From positions 31,002,501 through 31,066,500 of the forward strand of contig OY727094.1 in the NCBI GenBank assembly GCA_963402885.1: 64,000 nucleotides of DNA, given 5' to 3'. The stretch's first letter is position 1, and each line of letters starts with the position of its first letter. Positions 12,201 to 23,758 of this stretch are shown here, one piece after another. The position numbers were made by a program, and so were the translations under genes. A model generated the notes under the pieces. That model was given only the letters and a program-made list of their open reading frames with translations, was not told where the DNA came from and searched no databases. This DNA is from Antedon bifida (taxonomy: Eukaryota > Echinodermata > Crinoidea > Comatulida > Antedonidae).

Positions 12201-15200
12201 GAAATAAATATGTGGCTTTAGACGCTTCAGAAAATTTAGCAAGCAAAGATAAAAACTGTGTTGATTTAGATCAATCAGATGGACAGGGTTTCAAGCCTTC
12301 AGCAAAATATAATTCAGTAGTAAAGCATAGTTCAGGAATGGAGAAAGAGCAAAAGTGCATATCAGGTGAAAGAGAATCAGATTCTGAAGCTGATGCAGAT
12401 TCATTTGAACCATGTTATGAACAAAGAGAATCATCAATGGTATCAAATACTCAGGTAAGTTCTGCTTGACACTGCTCAAGGAAAACCCCTATTTTCTCCT
12501 GAAATGAATGAGTGAAAATAATGTATTTCAACACTACAGCCATACCTATTAGGTGATAGGATTTGAACCAATACCTCAGATTGGTATTAAGCTTGCCAAC
12601 TAACAGTTCTACATTTTAGTTACATTTTATCCAATCACGTGTTATAAATAGATTGTGAATAAACATCTTTAGGGTTTCCTTGTTTTCGTTTTATTTTTAA
12701 TTGTAACAGTAAGCATACCTGATTCGGGATGCAAACACATGCCTATAGTAAACACCATTTTTAGAAGCATTAACACAAGAAAATTTAAAATTAAAAAGTG
12801 GTTACCAAGAAAGATAACATACAGGAACATTAAAGTAAAATAGCGAATCAAATTATAAATTTATAAAAAAAGATTTTTTTGTTGGAAATCAACAGTGGTG
12901 TTATGTTTCTTGTCTACTTATCCCAAGGTGTTGAGTTCAAGTCTTGTCTGATCTGATTTTCTTATAATGACATTTGTTATAGTATAGAAATAGTATCACA
13001 GTTCAAAAGGTGACTCTTCATGGAGAGTGGTGGTTGCAATAGGCCATTTGATATGTTATTTACTTCCACTATGCACTATTACGCCTGTGTTACAGCACAG
13101 TGTGTGGAGTGTATCAAGACAAGAACGCATTCAATACGATCCTAGTATTATTATTATTTTTATTTTTATCAACACTTAATATGGGTTCTACGTGTTCTAG
13201 TAGAAGGCTCCTGGTTATCAGCTGGCCTGTGGGTTCAGCTGGAAGGGTTACCCTCTCAAAACATATCATTTAAACATTTTTTTAAAGTTTATACTTATAT
13301 AAATAACAGAACTACAGAAGCCATTTTGCCTAGTTTCTCCCTTTTGTTAGAATCGCGTCGCTTCTACGTAGGTGACAGTCTAGTAAGTCTATGTATGAGT
13401 TGAAACCATTTGCTGATGTCATCAAATCTGTTTTACGTAAATATTGAAGCCATAAATCTGACCATGATCCATTGTTTGAAGCCAGCTATATTCAAATTAA
13501 ATTCTGTTGTTTGCTTTTATGAAACCATAACCTAAAAAATGACAATTGATATGATATGGTAGATTATACAGGGAACGGCAAGATTGATTAAAAAAATGAT
13601 TTACATAATTTCATTTTTACATAGAAAGATGATTTGCTCAACATAATTTGTACCAAAGATTTTGATACTAAGGTGGGACTTAAACCTTTTAACATTAAAA
13701 ACATTTTTTGGTATTCCTTTTACATGGCTAGGGTAGTGGTTTGTGTTTCGAAAGATAACATGGGACCAAGGGTGTGAGTGGGCGGGGGTGGGTAGCTTCT
13801 TAAATAAAAAAAACATTAAAATACTTATAATTGATTGCTAGTAGTTGTAATTTATATGTAAATATATTATAGTATAATAATTCTGTACTGATGATACCTG
13901 TCTAATACTGTAAAGCAGCATAATTGTTGTTTTACCAATATTTATTTGACGCACATCACGCATGAACCCTCTTTGTGGCGGACGCCCCCCTCAGTCAGGT
14001 ACGTTCTGCTGCCACCACTGCGCTGGAATACAATTTTTGTACATGATTAGAATGTGAACTTTTTTTGTTTTTAAAGCGTGAATTAAAAAAATGTAGTTTA
14101 TATGTGCAAGCTCATTCTGAAATGGTTGTACTCATTATTATGGACTACAAACTGCGAGATGATGCCCATGTCATTAATAAATTGGTAAGTTCTAAATTTC
14201 CCTCATTATAAGGCCTTTATTGCATCATGTTTGCTTTGATGAAGTTAGAATTTAGGTAAACATATTCATTTAATGGAAACAAATTAAACACAGTATAAAA
14301 AGGAAATACAAATAATGGGTAGAATGCAACTTGATTAAGTGAAATATTTTCAATATATTTAAATCGAGTTAATATTACTTTATATGACAAAAAAAATGTG
14401 ATATGCCCATATATGGACATGATGATGTCATATCACAACCATATTATTTGGGCATATCACACTTTTTTTTGTCAAATTAGTTTGATAGTGTAGACAGAGC
14501 TTATATTATTATAACAGTTAAAATTATTATATTTATATAACATAGTTAAAATATAATTATCAAAATTCCCTCTCATTATTTGGAGTAAGTTTTATACTAT
14601 AATTTGATCCATTTCAATAAATTGATCAATTAATATCATTTGTAGTGGAAGATGGTACTCCCAGTTCTTGGTGAGTTGGAAGCAGAATTAAATGAAGTAC
14701 CGGTACCTGATACACCACTTACAATGGTAAGATATCATCAATATTGGCAGTTAGTCTTTTTGGTTTGTGACTGTGCACAGACTTTCAAATGTCTCTCCAT
14801 GCTCTAGTTTCAACTGTTTAAAGATATATTGCCCCTCTGAAAACCATTTTTTTTTAATATACCATTTTAATGTTACATAACCGTTTTTACTTTGACCAAA
14901 AATGGGATCAGAACAAAAATTATTTACCTGCAAAAATTGTAATTTAAAGCAAAAAATAGTCAAATTTGCTGCCAGTCAATGGGTCTTTGGTTGAATTTAA
15001 TCGTTAGTTTTGTCATTTGATAAGTGAAAACATTATATATTTGGGATTTTGTTTCTACGGAAGTGATTAAAACTTTGTTAAAACTAAAAAATAACCTATT
15101 CAAAGTCTGACTTGTGTAAAATCTTCATTTTTCATGTCTTTGGGGGACAATACATCTTTAATCTTATTTCTAGATCTTTGGTCTATTTGTTGGTTAATTT

Positions 15201-18200
15201 TCTAGTATAGGAGATTAGAACATACAGCTGGAAAATCTTTTACAGCTGGAAAATCTATTTGTAATGTCAGTAATTAATTTTTCCAAATAATTCAATAAAA
15301 TCATGCATAGATATAATATGTTCATATGAAGTGGAGCGCAGTCAATGAATTTATTTTTTGTTTTCTCATTAGGATGAGACTAAGAATTATAGATTTCTTA
15401 AAGTTAATCAACAGGATCAAAAACTTGAAAGTAAGATTTATTAGTGGAGCTGTAGCTTGGTGGTTAACATGCTTGCCTTCCAGCCCCAAGGTCCAGGGTT
15501 CAATCCTGACCTAATTCTAACTAGATAGAACTTGATATCAAAAATATTTTGGGAAGGAGATGAATTTTTTCAATTTTAGTTCCAACTAGTTCAACTCCAC
15601 TCCCAAGCCTCAAATGCGATAAAGTATAAAATAGTTTATCCATCCTGTAATTGGCGGATTACTTGCTGCTGGATGCGTATGAAATAAAATATTCATCTTT
15701 ATTTTTAATGTTTCGGGGGACAATACATTTTAACATCAATTTGTTTTCTTAAATTAAATATTGTTGATTATTCAATAAATGGTCCAATGGTAAACAATAA
15801 AAATAATAATATAAAAATGAAAATATTATTAATAGATGATCTTGCAAGAAGAATAAACAATAAGAAATATTAAGTAAACACACTTCAATAAATAGATAGT
15901 ATTGCAGAAAAATATTTTGTAATATAGTATTATAATGTTGCAGGTTTAAATTACAAAGTAACGAACCAAGCATCTTCAGTTCAACTCATCAATCATGTAT
16001 TTACAGAAAATCCTAGTATTACGGACTTGACACTAAGGTTAGTTATTTAGTTTTTTAATTTATGTATATCTCGAAATAAGCAAAAATCTAAATAAAAACG
16101 ATAAAGTAAAACAGCTAGAAATAATGGCAAACCCTAGTGTTTTTTCCAGTATTTTTTTTGTGCATTTACCATACAGCAGAGCCATATATATTCGAGTCTC
16201 GGTTGGGGCGACTTTTTCTCATTCTCACAGATTTCCTCATCTTTATCGTTTCAAATTAATTAATTAAATTTCAGTATATCACCGAGCGGTTTAGAATTAA
16301 TGTTCTTTGCCTGATGTGTTTATATATATATATACTGCCATACAGTACAGCAAATAAATGACTCATGATGCGGTACTTAAAGCTATTTTCTTTCTATTAC
16401 AATCACATTTCCACTTCTGATTATAAACTCTTAATTTTAGAATTTTTAATAGGTTAAATATTTAAATATCTATCAACCACCTTGATAAATTCTTTTGTCT
16501 ATTGTACGTGTTAAACAAACTAATATACGGTAATAGCTCTCTAACATTGTAATTCATTTCTGGTGATCTACGTTTAGAATTCTAATGATAAAATGATGGT
16601 TTAAAATTATTCATTGATAATTTGCATATAATTTGTTATAGTACAAAAGGATTCCTAAAAATAATAGATATAAATGCAGTAATTCGTCTTCTGTGTAATA
16701 AGCTTTTTGTGTAAAACATGTGTTTTTAACATTGATTAAAATAAACCTTTTGTACTATGAAAATTATCATTACTAGCGTCATTGTGTTGGATATACCCAC
16801 TTGCATTAAGATTCCTGACACATGAGTTTTATACTATATATAAAGCTCTGTCTACACTAAATATGGTAGTGATATGCCCAAATATGGTAGTGATATGCCC
16901 AAATACAGTATGGTAGTAATATGAAATCATCATGTCCATATATGGACACATCACATTTTTTTTCACATAAAGTTTGATAGTGTAGACAGATCGAGCTTTA
17001 AACCATGTGTTTCTGTTGCTGACCCTCTACCAAGTAGATAATGTATACATCATACACACTGTATGTTGAAAACATTTGTGAAAACATTTTCAAATAAATT
17101 GTGGCAAATTAACTACCGGTACCATATATTAACATTAGAGGTTTTATTTAAATAATCTTAAGCTCTGTCCACAAAAAAAAAGGTGTGATGTGGCCAAATA
17201 TGGTAGTAATATGACATCATCGTGTCCATATTATGGGCACATCACATTTTTTGTCACATAAAGTTTGATAGTGTAGACAGAGCTTTATACAGTGTTAAAA
17301 AAGGTTTGCATTTGCAGGCCCGTAGCCAGGGGGGGGTTTTTATGGTTCGGGCGAACCCCCCCTTTACAGCGAACCCCCCTTAACCGACTGCGAACCCCCA
17401 TCCCCGACATGCTCAATACCTCACCCTCATCTCCGAAAATCCTCCAAATACGTGCCCCACAGTACAAAAAGTTGTTCGTAAAATTGAAAAAATCGTAAAC
17501 TCGTTCGGAATAACTCATACAGTACCTTTTTCCCTGTATGAGCGTACTTCGAGCGATACGTGTCTGTAAATTTCTAAGAGTTGCAAATGAATTGCCGATT
17601 TTAACCTGAAAAATAAATGTTTGGTCCCTGCATGTAACATGATATTGACGCGTCTCACAGCGAGCTGGGGCACGAACGATTCGTACAAAGGACACCGCCA
17701 GACAACTGCGTACCAATTGTTTAGATCACTGGCAGTCAGGCAGCATGCATAAAGTATATAGCCTTCCGACATACATCAGTATTTATGTGTGGCTATGAAG
17801 TATAATGTATCATAGAGGATTATAGTGAATATTAATATTTTACACTATAATATCTATGGTATCATGTACTGTAGTTCACATTACGGCATCCGATTATTTT
17901 TTCTAGACCACCAGCCGACGTACTCAAATGTATCAATATCACCTATTTACATTGGCATATTTAATTTCCTCAACAAATTGCTGTAAATAAATATTATAGA
18001 TAGAGCTATAATAAGAATTGCATTTGCCTTCACCCAGTGTGCTTTTTTCGGGGCTTCTTCTAGACGTACGTTCGCATTGAACTTGAACGCAAAACAAAAT
18101 ACCGAGTAAATGATCAAACAATCGGCGGTTCCGCACAGAGCACGCGCATCTAACATACGGCAACAAATGTTATCGTCCTTTAAATAGTCCACGAGTTCAA

Positions 18201-18778
18201 GTACGATCGTTTTGCTCATTGGTAGCATGCTGCATGAGAGTGTCTTTTCCGGCCATCTAGGGGTGTCATTTAACAAAATTCGCTTCGCCCCAGGCCCCAC
18301 CCCAGGGGGGGGGGGATGAATACATAGTGTCCGAACCCCCCCTTGACAGATCCTGGCTACGGCCCTGATTTGTATATGTCCAAATGTTTGTAAGGGTAAA
18401 TTGTTGAAAACCTTATATTTATTAAAAACTAGCTTTTATGGACTGTATTTTTTTTTTTTTTTATAATTTTATAATGTCTACTGATCTTGGTCAATAAGTG
18501 GCATTAATTACTAAATGTTTTTCTTTTGGCATTTGAATTTATTTAATTTATTCTGAATATACATTTGTTAAATTGCTATATTTTTTTGTTTTACCTTTCA
18601 CAGATCATCTGAATCGGTTATTTATGGTCACAAAATAGGCACCTTACAAACATACATTGAACCGATATCTATGATATGGCCAATTAAGGGAATACCATCA
18701 CCGAAAGATAAAGATTTTTGCCTTGAGCAAAAAACAAGGAAAAGACTTCACTGTGAACCTAATATCAATGTTGTTTAA
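284..18778 (+). CDS. HPS4: HPS4 orthologue (BLOC-3 subunit), 5' partial, 12 exons
   Basis: Exons: 284-380, 506-649, 1212-1319, 1754-1885, 5839-5933, 7694-7766, 10538-12454, 14077-14184, 14646-14726, 15373-15430, 15944-16037, 18604-18778 (stop TAA 18776). All introns are GT/AG and phases match, giving 1026 visible residues. Recognised by similarity to vertebrate HPS4: N-terminal NTFFVYD, IDQQCMLSGQLVGAI and MKNVKFAIAYEG; the helix HILQNCRRHHGVLSGCILYK; then ISIIPIYL; and the C-terminal block from SLYVQAHSEMVVLIIMDYKL to YGHKIGTLQTYIEPI. In vertebrates HPS4 pairs with HPS1 as BLOC-3, an exchange factor for Rab32/38 in lysosome-related organelle formation; that role is inferred here. It is longer than the human protein (about 700 residues) because exon 10538-12454 encodes 639 residues of low complexity. 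The first roughly 10-20 residues and the promoter lie outside the window or were not found. Confidence 0.9.
1080..1151. mobile_element. AAGCTCTGTC foldback MITE, internally deleted copy
   Basis: Starts TATAAAGCTC and ends in TTTGATAGTGTAGACAG, matching the right half of the copies at 35797 and 17158. Most of the left arm is missing. It lies in the HPS4 intron before exon 1212. Confidence 0.6.
1375..1446 (+). repeat. tRNA-like head of a SINE (anticodon loop reads ATC)
   Basis: A 72-nt cloverleaf can be drawn. The acceptor arm has one mismatch and one wobble. The anticodon stem TCTGC/GCAGA is perfect, and the T arm contains the B box GGTTCGAATC. T5 follows at 1449. The loop ATATCAA gives anticodon ATC (Asp), which is unusual for a eukaryotic tRNA. 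Part of the T arm plus the downstream CGACTTTTTCTCATTCT recurs at about 16193-16230, so this is more likely a SINE head than a working tRNA gene. Confidence 0.6.
2477..5670 (+). mobile_element. Palindrome-ended element A (interrupted by element B)
   Basis: The left end carries the palindrome 2487-2507 (AATTCGTCA, 3-nt loop, TGACGAATT), followed by TAGGTGATCATT. The right end is a hairpin at 5639-5670 whose arms repeat the same AGGTGATCATTT motif. A second copy, in reverse orientation, is at 29324-30870 and shares both ends and the interior. Comparing the two shows that A is split near 3985 and resumes near 5604 at an (AAT)n tract. There is no long protein frame, so it is probably non-autonomous. 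The interior contains roughly 350-bp internally repeated blocks (GGTGAAATTAC at about 2691 and 3046). The superfamily is unassigned; terminal palindromes plus a 3' microsatellite recall Helentron-type elements, but that is a guess. Confidence 0.7.
3986..5587 (+). mobile_element. Palindrome-ended element B, nested inside A
   Basis: It starts with the palindrome 3999-4017 (ACTCGTCA, CTT, TGACGAGT), then GGTTTTCC. It ends in a hairpin at 5557-5586 whose arms are GGTTTTCC and GGAAAACC around TGCAAC/GTTGC. The interior is a diverged relative of A, with the same order of blocks (TAGGTGAAATTACGGGAC, GGCCATATGATGACGTCAC). A (GAT)n microsatellite at about 5519-5540 sits just before the end. The arrangement mirrors A: a motif next to the 5' palindrome reappears in the 3' hairpin. 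Confidence 0.65.
6031..6125. mobile_element. Small foldback element
   Basis: An imperfect inverted repeat: ATAATGGCAT...GGTGAATGAT..AGGTTATAT on the left is mirrored by ATATAACCT..ATCATTCACC..ATGCCATTAT on the right, around ACGAGACGAAGTCGAG. It lies in the HPS4 intron after exon 5839-5933. Confidence 0.5.
6974..7155 (+). repeat. tRNA-derived SINE-like sequence
   Basis: Begins GAGTGAGTGGTCGAGCGGTT, a Ser/Leu-type A box, and ends in a long T tract. Only the A-box half looks tRNA-like. Confidence 0.4.
7163..7385 (-). repeat. tRNA-derived SINE
   Basis: On the minus strand the head GGAGTTGTGGCTTGGTGGTT (A box) is followed by a B-box-like GGGTTTGAGTCCC, then a tail ending GCAATTGCTGGATGGATCA. The same head and tail plan is seen at 15443 and 58857. 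A short frame on this strand is only the SINE read through. Confidence 0.65.
7884..8105. mobile_element. Foldback element with hammerhead-like core in its arms
   Basis: About 222 bp. The arms (GTGAGCATTTAATGAAT, TTAAAATGTGACATG, then GAGAATAGTTTCTCGAAAC) are inverted almost perfectly for more than 90 bp, around a short unique centre near 7990-8005. The arms contain CTGATGA, a small hairpin, then GAAAC (see findings). It lies in the intron after exon 7694-7766. Confidence 0.7.
10656..11556 (+). repeat. 21-bp coding minisatellite, heptad TSQQSPS array of HPS4
   Basis: About 43 units of 21 bp, consensus ACTAGTCAACAGTCACCCTCA, all in the HPS4 frame. They encode TSQQ followed by three variable residues (SPS, LPS, SDS, LDS, LTS). 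Length changes, such as the short unit near 11150, keep the frame. Ser/Gln/Thr-rich and certainly disordered; no domain recognised. Confidence 0.9.
12549..12612 (-). repeat. tRNA-like SINE head
   Basis: The minus strand reads GTAGAACTGTTAGTTGGCAA, then a B box GGTTCAAATCC. It lies just past the donor of the large HPS4 exon. Confidence 0.45.
14383..14503. mobile_element. AAGCTCTGTC foldback MITE, left end truncated
   Basis: Contains GGGCATATCACAC, GTCAAATTAGTTTGATAG and the right terminus GTGTAGACAGAGCTTA, with the mirrored CCCATATATGGACATGATGATG on the left. Confidence 0.6.
15443..15690 (+). repeat. tRNA-derived SINE, same family as 7163-7385
   Basis: Head GTGGAGCTGTAGCTTGGTGG, B box GGTTCAATCC, tail with GGCGGATTACTTGCTGCTGG. 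It begins about 12 bp past the splice donor of HPS4 exon 15373-15430. Confidence 0.65.
16190..16240 (+). repeat. SINE fragment related to 1375
   Basis: Starts within the T arm (TTCGAGTCTCGGTTGGGGCG) and continues into ACTTTTTCTCATTCT, as at 1440-1462. The 5' half of the tRNA-like part is missing. Confidence 0.5.
16846..17000. mobile_element. AAGCTCTGTC foldback MITE
   Basis: Left end TAAAGCTCTGTCTACACTA, right end TAGTGTAGACAGATCGAGCTTTA. A block GTAGTGATATGCCCAAATA is duplicated near the left arm. Confidence 0.7.
17158..17288. mobile_element. AAGCTCTGTC foldback MITE
   Basis: Left TTAAGCTCTGTCCAC, right GTGTAGACAGAGCTTTA, centre ATGACATCATCGTGTCC. It lies only about 160 bp from the preceding copy and 27 bp before the next element. 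Confidence 0.75.
17315..18367. mobile_element. 1053-bp element with CAGGCCCGTAGCCAGG ends and 5-bp TSD
   Basis: Termini CAGGCCCGTAGCCAGG (left) and CCTGGCTACGGCCCTG (right) are inverted repeats, followed inward by G-runs and GAACCCCCC blocks. The 5 bp ATTTG occur directly outside both ends (17310-17314 and 18368-18372). Minus-strand frames of 143 and 117 residues inside are not recognised and look decayed or fortuitous. It lies in the last HPS4 intron. TIRs starting CAGG and short duplications would fit a hAT-like group; inference only. Confidence 0.7.
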
Positions 18779-20720
18779 AAGAAAATAGAGATTGAAACGC
18801 ATTTACTAGTACACAATAACTCAGAAACATTATTATCAATCAGTTCTTTTATTTATATGGCGCCAGTCCAACCTCGTTGCCCAAGGCGATGTTTAATTGT
18901 GGGTAGAAAACTAAGTGTACCTTAATGGGTAATTCAAAGAGTTAAAGTTCAGTTTGTTTTTTTAATTTAACAATCTGCAACCCAGACATCATTTTAAGTG
19001 AAGACCAATGTTTGATAGGTTTCCTTAGGCTTTTGGGGCTACAGAAATTGGAAAAACTTGTATAGCACTGGTATCCATAAAATAATGTTCAAAGGCGCTT
19101 GACAAAGTTAAACAGGAAATTCTTCTGTGTACAAGAAGACAGTGGGCAGGGGGAGGATTCGAGATATACAGTATCTGTACTACGTATCTAGTAAGAAATT
19201 TACGCAATCATTTTTATGTAACACAGGGTGTTGAGGGCGAATCTTGATTGGTGGTACGGTGTGGCTGACTATATAGATATATATATATAGATCCAAAGGC
19301 AAATTGCTGGAAAAATGACAATGCTGTGGGTATCAGTGGCTGGATCTCAATGGATACAAAAAAAGCGAAAAGCTAAATCAAAACGATAAAGTAAAACAGC
19401 CAGAAAAAGCCATACTTTTTTATGTATATACATATAGATATATCTTATTTAGTAAAAAATACTAGTTACCCTGTATTTAAATTATGCTAAATTATTTTAA
19501 TCAAAGTATAGTGAATTTTTGTATTGACTGTTTAGTCATTCTTTTATAAATTACTTTTTAAGCCTTTTTAAAGAAAATAAATATGAAATTAACAGTAGTC
19601 CATATTGTATGTGATTTTATTGTTTTAGACATCATAATTAGTGAAAAGAGATCAAAAGCATCACACTATTTGTAGTAGAATTCATTGATTTATGAGCCAC
19701 AATTTACCAATAATTTTGATAACATTTTTACTGTATTTTATCACTTTATCACTCGATATTAATTATGTTGTATTTTTTCATATCTCTAACGTGTATTTAT
19801 TTGAATATTAATCTATACATGTTACCATATTTCACGCCTCCCCTGAATAAACGCCTCCCTTTGAATAAATGCCCCCCACATAAAATACTTTGTAATAACA
19901 AATGATCCTAAAAAAGTATGTTTTGTTTTAAATAGATTAGATTAAATAGATTAAATACCAAATTAATTATTCACTTATTTGTTTATTTTTAAAAAAATGT
20001 TTACAAAATAATCATTACTTATTTTAGAGATTAAAATGTATGGTTAGCTCCAATAAAAACACAATATAGTGAAAACAATTTTGCTTTTAAAAAGCAAACA
20101 ATCTCTTAAAGAAGTCAAATAGTTTCAATCAAGTACCGGTGTTTGTTTTTCATAATTCTATCATGATCTCGTCACAGCATAGACAATAACAACGAATTGC
20201 AACAGAATTAACTACTGGAGAGCGATGATGCGGAAAATAACTGGAGGTTTAGGATTTGTGGTTTCTCGTTTGACGTTTTGTGGATTATTTCCGTTAAATC
20301 GATGATTGTTGGGATTTGATTTTGAAGTTTTAGCTGTCGGATTTTAAGTCATGACTATAGAATCGCCAAACAGGAGTTACGCACAAAGTTGATGTACACA
20401 TCACAAAACAAAAAGTCATTATATAAGAATATATATTTTTTTTAAATGTAAATAAAACAAATGTATAATATTTTATTGCTGATGTCGTAGACAAGAGGCC
20501 TACATCAAATTTGTCAGGGAAAATAAACATTTAGGCCTAATTAATAGATTTATTATTTTTTAAAAACTGCATATCATACTTTTGGAAGATTATTCCATTT
20601 CTTGTTAGGTAAATACATTAACATTTAGTTGAAACATGATGAATTACAAGAATCCATTGTGGTTAATTGGATCAACACTAATCTATAAATGAAAAGTTAA
20701 AATGTTATATAATTTTTTTT
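18779..20720. other. HPS4 3' UTR and spacer
   Basis: A plausible HPS4 poly(A) signal AATAAA is at 19576-19581. Beyond it there is only AT-rich sequence, including the dispersed motif CTCCCCTGAATAAACGCCTC at about 19837-19860 (a related stretch is at about 34900-35045) and a motif AAACGATAAAGTAAAACAGC that also occurs near 16097. No exon seen. Confidence 0.5.
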
Positions 20721-20931
20721 CACAATGACGTATATCGGTCGTTGGCCAATGATGTAATGGATTGGCTAATTGATGTGGAAGATACCACATTGAATAACCA
20801 TAACACTTCATCTCTCAAAGAGAAGCACTGTGTGATGAGTTGTGAAGTTGTTTTCTGTATACAGAAGTTAATAACGAATACTTACTAACAAATACCTATA
20901 TGTTGGTTGAGCATAAGTCTAAGGTAAGAAG
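20721..20931 (+). promoter_or_regulatory. Possible promoter and 5' non-coding exon of the nuclear receptor gene
   Basis: Two CCAAT-type motifs (GGCCAATGATG and ATTGGCTAAT, about 20746-20771) precede a stretch that ends in a good donor, AAG|GTAAGA near 20931. A matching acceptor (TTTACAG near 23775) lies upstream of the first coding exon. If spliced this way, the 25-bp minisatellite sits in intron 1. Inferred, with no transcript evidence. Confidence 0.3.
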
Positions 20932-21126
20932 TTCTTTTATTTGAGATGGTTATATAGCATTTAAGAAGAATTTTAAAATATTGTTTTGCTTAGCCCATGC
21001 TAAGTGAAAGGAGAGATAAGATTGTGATTTCTTCCCAGGTAAAATACAAATTTCGAAGGGGAGACATGCATGATACCAAGAACCATTGGGATTCCAAGGG
21101 ATTGAATTGAACCATTGGGTAATAAT

Positions 21127-21400
21127 CAGGCCCGTAGCCAGAATGCATCAGAGGGGGTTTTCTTGACACCAATTGTTTTGTGTGGCTCTCAGAGCAATTT
21201 TGGTTGTTTTAATCAGCTTACAGAGACATTTTTTACCTACTAAAATCTGAGTTATGCAGAGAAATTATATAGTACACTACAGTATTCTATAATTGATAAT
21301 TAATTGCACGATTTTGGAAGTGGTTCGCTGGTAAAAGGGGGGTTCGCGCAAAAGGCGGGGTTAGCCCGAACCCCCAAAAACTCCACTGGCTACCGGCCTG
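21127..21400. mobile_element. 274-bp element, same family as 17315-18367
   Basis: Left end CAGGCCCGTAGCCAG, right end CTGGCTACCGGCCTG, with inner GAACCCCC blocks. It is flanked by the 5-bp direct repeat ATAAT (21122-21126 and 21401-21405). A short deletion derivative. Confidence 0.75.
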
Positions 21401-21470
21401 ATAATGTTCAGCGCATAGAGGTTTCGCAACATTAGGCGCTATATAAATCCAGGATATTATTATTATTATG

Positions 21471-23758
21471 ATCATTCATTTTTGGTTGAACCGTTTACAC
21501 ATTTTTGGTTGAACCATGATCATTCATTTTTGGTTGAACTTTCAATATTTTTTTATTGAACCGTGTTCATTAATTTTTTATTGAACATTCATTAATTTTT
21601 TATTGAACTGTGTTCATTAATTTTTGGTTGAACCGTGCTCATTAATTTTTTATTGAACTGTGCTCATTAATTTTTCGTTGAACATTCATTAATTCTTTAT
21701 TGAACCGTGCTCATTAATTCTTTATTGAACCGTGCTCATTAATTCTTTATTGAACCGTGCTCATTAATTCTTTATTGAACCGTGCTCATTAATTCTTTAT
21801 TGAACCGTGCTCATTAATTCTTTATTGAACCGTGCTCATTAATTCTTTATTGAACCGTGCTCATTAATTCTTTATTGAACCGTGCTCATTAATTCTTTAT
21901 TGAACCGTGCTCATTAATTCTTTATTGAACCGTGCTCATTAATTCTTTATTGAACCGTGCTCATTAATTCTTTATTGAACTGTGTTCATTAATATTTTAT
22001 TGAACCGTGCTCATTAATTCTTTATTGAACCGTGCTCATTAATTCTTTATTGAACCGTGCTCATTAATTCTTTATTGAACCGTGCTCATTAATTCTTTAT
22101 TGAACCGTGCTCATTAATTCTTTATTGAACCGTGCTCATTAATTCTTTATTGAACCGTGCTCATTAATTCTTTATTGAACCGTGCTCATTAATTCTTTAT
22201 TGAACTGTGTTCATTAATATTTTATTGAACCGTGCTCATTAATTCTTTATTGAACTGTGTTCATTAATATTTTATTGAACCGTGCTCATTAATTCTTTAT
22301 TGAACTGTGTTCATTAATATTTTATTGAACCGTGCTCATTAATTCTTTATTGAACCGTGCTCATTAATTCTTTATTGAACCGTGCTCATTAATTCTTTAT
22401 TGAACCGTGCTCATTAATTCTTTATTGAACCGTGCTCATTAATTCTTTATTGAACCGTGCTCATTAATTCTTTATTGAACTGTGCTCATTAATTCTTTAT
22501 TGAACCGTGCTCATTAATTCTTTATTGAACCGTGCTCATTAATATTTTATTGAACCGTGCTCATTAATTCTTTATTGAACTGTGCTCATTAATTCTTTAT
22601 TGAACCGTGCTCATTAATATTTTATTGAACCGTGCTCATTAATTCTTTATTGAACCGTGCTCATTAATTCTTTATTGAACCGTGCTCATTAATTCTTTAT
22701 TGAACTGTGCTCATTAATTCTTTATTGAACCGTGCTCATTAATTCTTTATTGAACCGTGCTCATTAATTCTTTATTGAACCGTGCTCATTAATTCTTTAT
22801 TGAACTGTGCTCATTAATTCTTTATTGAACCGTGCTCATTAATTCTTTATTGAACCGTGCTCATTAATTCTTTATTGAACCGTGCTCATTAATTCTTTAT
22901 TGAACCGTGTTCATTAATTCTTTATTGAACTGTGTTCATTAATATTTTATTGAACCGTGCTCATTAATTTTTTTAACCGTGTTCATTAATATTTTATTGA
23001 ACCGTTTACACAATTTTGGTTGAACCATGATCATTAATTTTTTATTGAACATTTATTAATTTTTTATTGAACTGTGCTCATTAATTCTTTATTGAACTGT
23101 GTTCATTAATATTTTATTGAACCTTGTTCATTAATTTTTGGTTGAACTATGCTCATTAATTATTTTAACCATGTTCATTAATATTTATTGAACCATGTTC
23201 ATTAAATTTTGGTTCAACGATGCTCATTATTTTTTTTGTTCATTAATATTTTTTTTAACCATATAACTCATTAATTTTTTAACCATGTTCATTAATATTT
23301 TATTGAACCGTGTTCATTAATTTTAGGTTGAACTGTGCTCATTAATTTTTGTTTGAACCATGCTCATTAATTTTGGTTGAACCATGCTCATTAATTTTTT
23401 TATCCATGTTCATTAATATTTTATTGAACCATGCTCTTTAATTTTTGGTTGAACCATGCTCATTAATTTTTGGCTGAACCGTGCTCATTAATTTTTGGTA
23501 GAACCGTGCTCATTAATTTTTGGCTGAACCATGTTCATTAATTTATGGTTGAACCGTGTTCATTAATTTTTGGTTGAACCATGCTCATTAGTTTTGGTTG
23601 AACCGTGCTCATTAACTTTTTGGTTGAACCGTTCTCATTAATTTTTGGCTGAACCATGCTCATTAATTTTTCGTTGAACCGTGCTCATTAATTTTTCGTT
23701 GAACCGTGCTCATTAATTTTTGGCTGAACCATGTTCATTAATTTTTGGTTGAACTATG
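21471..23758. repeat. 25-bp minisatellite (about 90 units)
   Basis: The unit begins TCATTAATTC and ends TTGAACCGTGC. About 21,690-22,960 is nearly homogeneous, with variant units (TTAATATTTT, CTGTGT) recurring at intervals that suggest higher-order duplication. The flanks, 21,471-21,690 and especially 22,960-23,758, are degenerate (TTTTTGGTTGAACCATG). It ends about 85 bp before the receptor start codon. Confidence 0.95.

Noticed and set aside
17285-17772. Minus-strand frames of 143 and 85 codons as genes
   Set aside because: They overlie the termini of a transposable element and match nothing I know; kept only as a finding about the element interior.
21690-22960. Regular 25-bp array as a CRISPR-like locus
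   Set aside because: There are no unique spacers between repeats; it is a continuous minisatellite in a eukaryotic genome.
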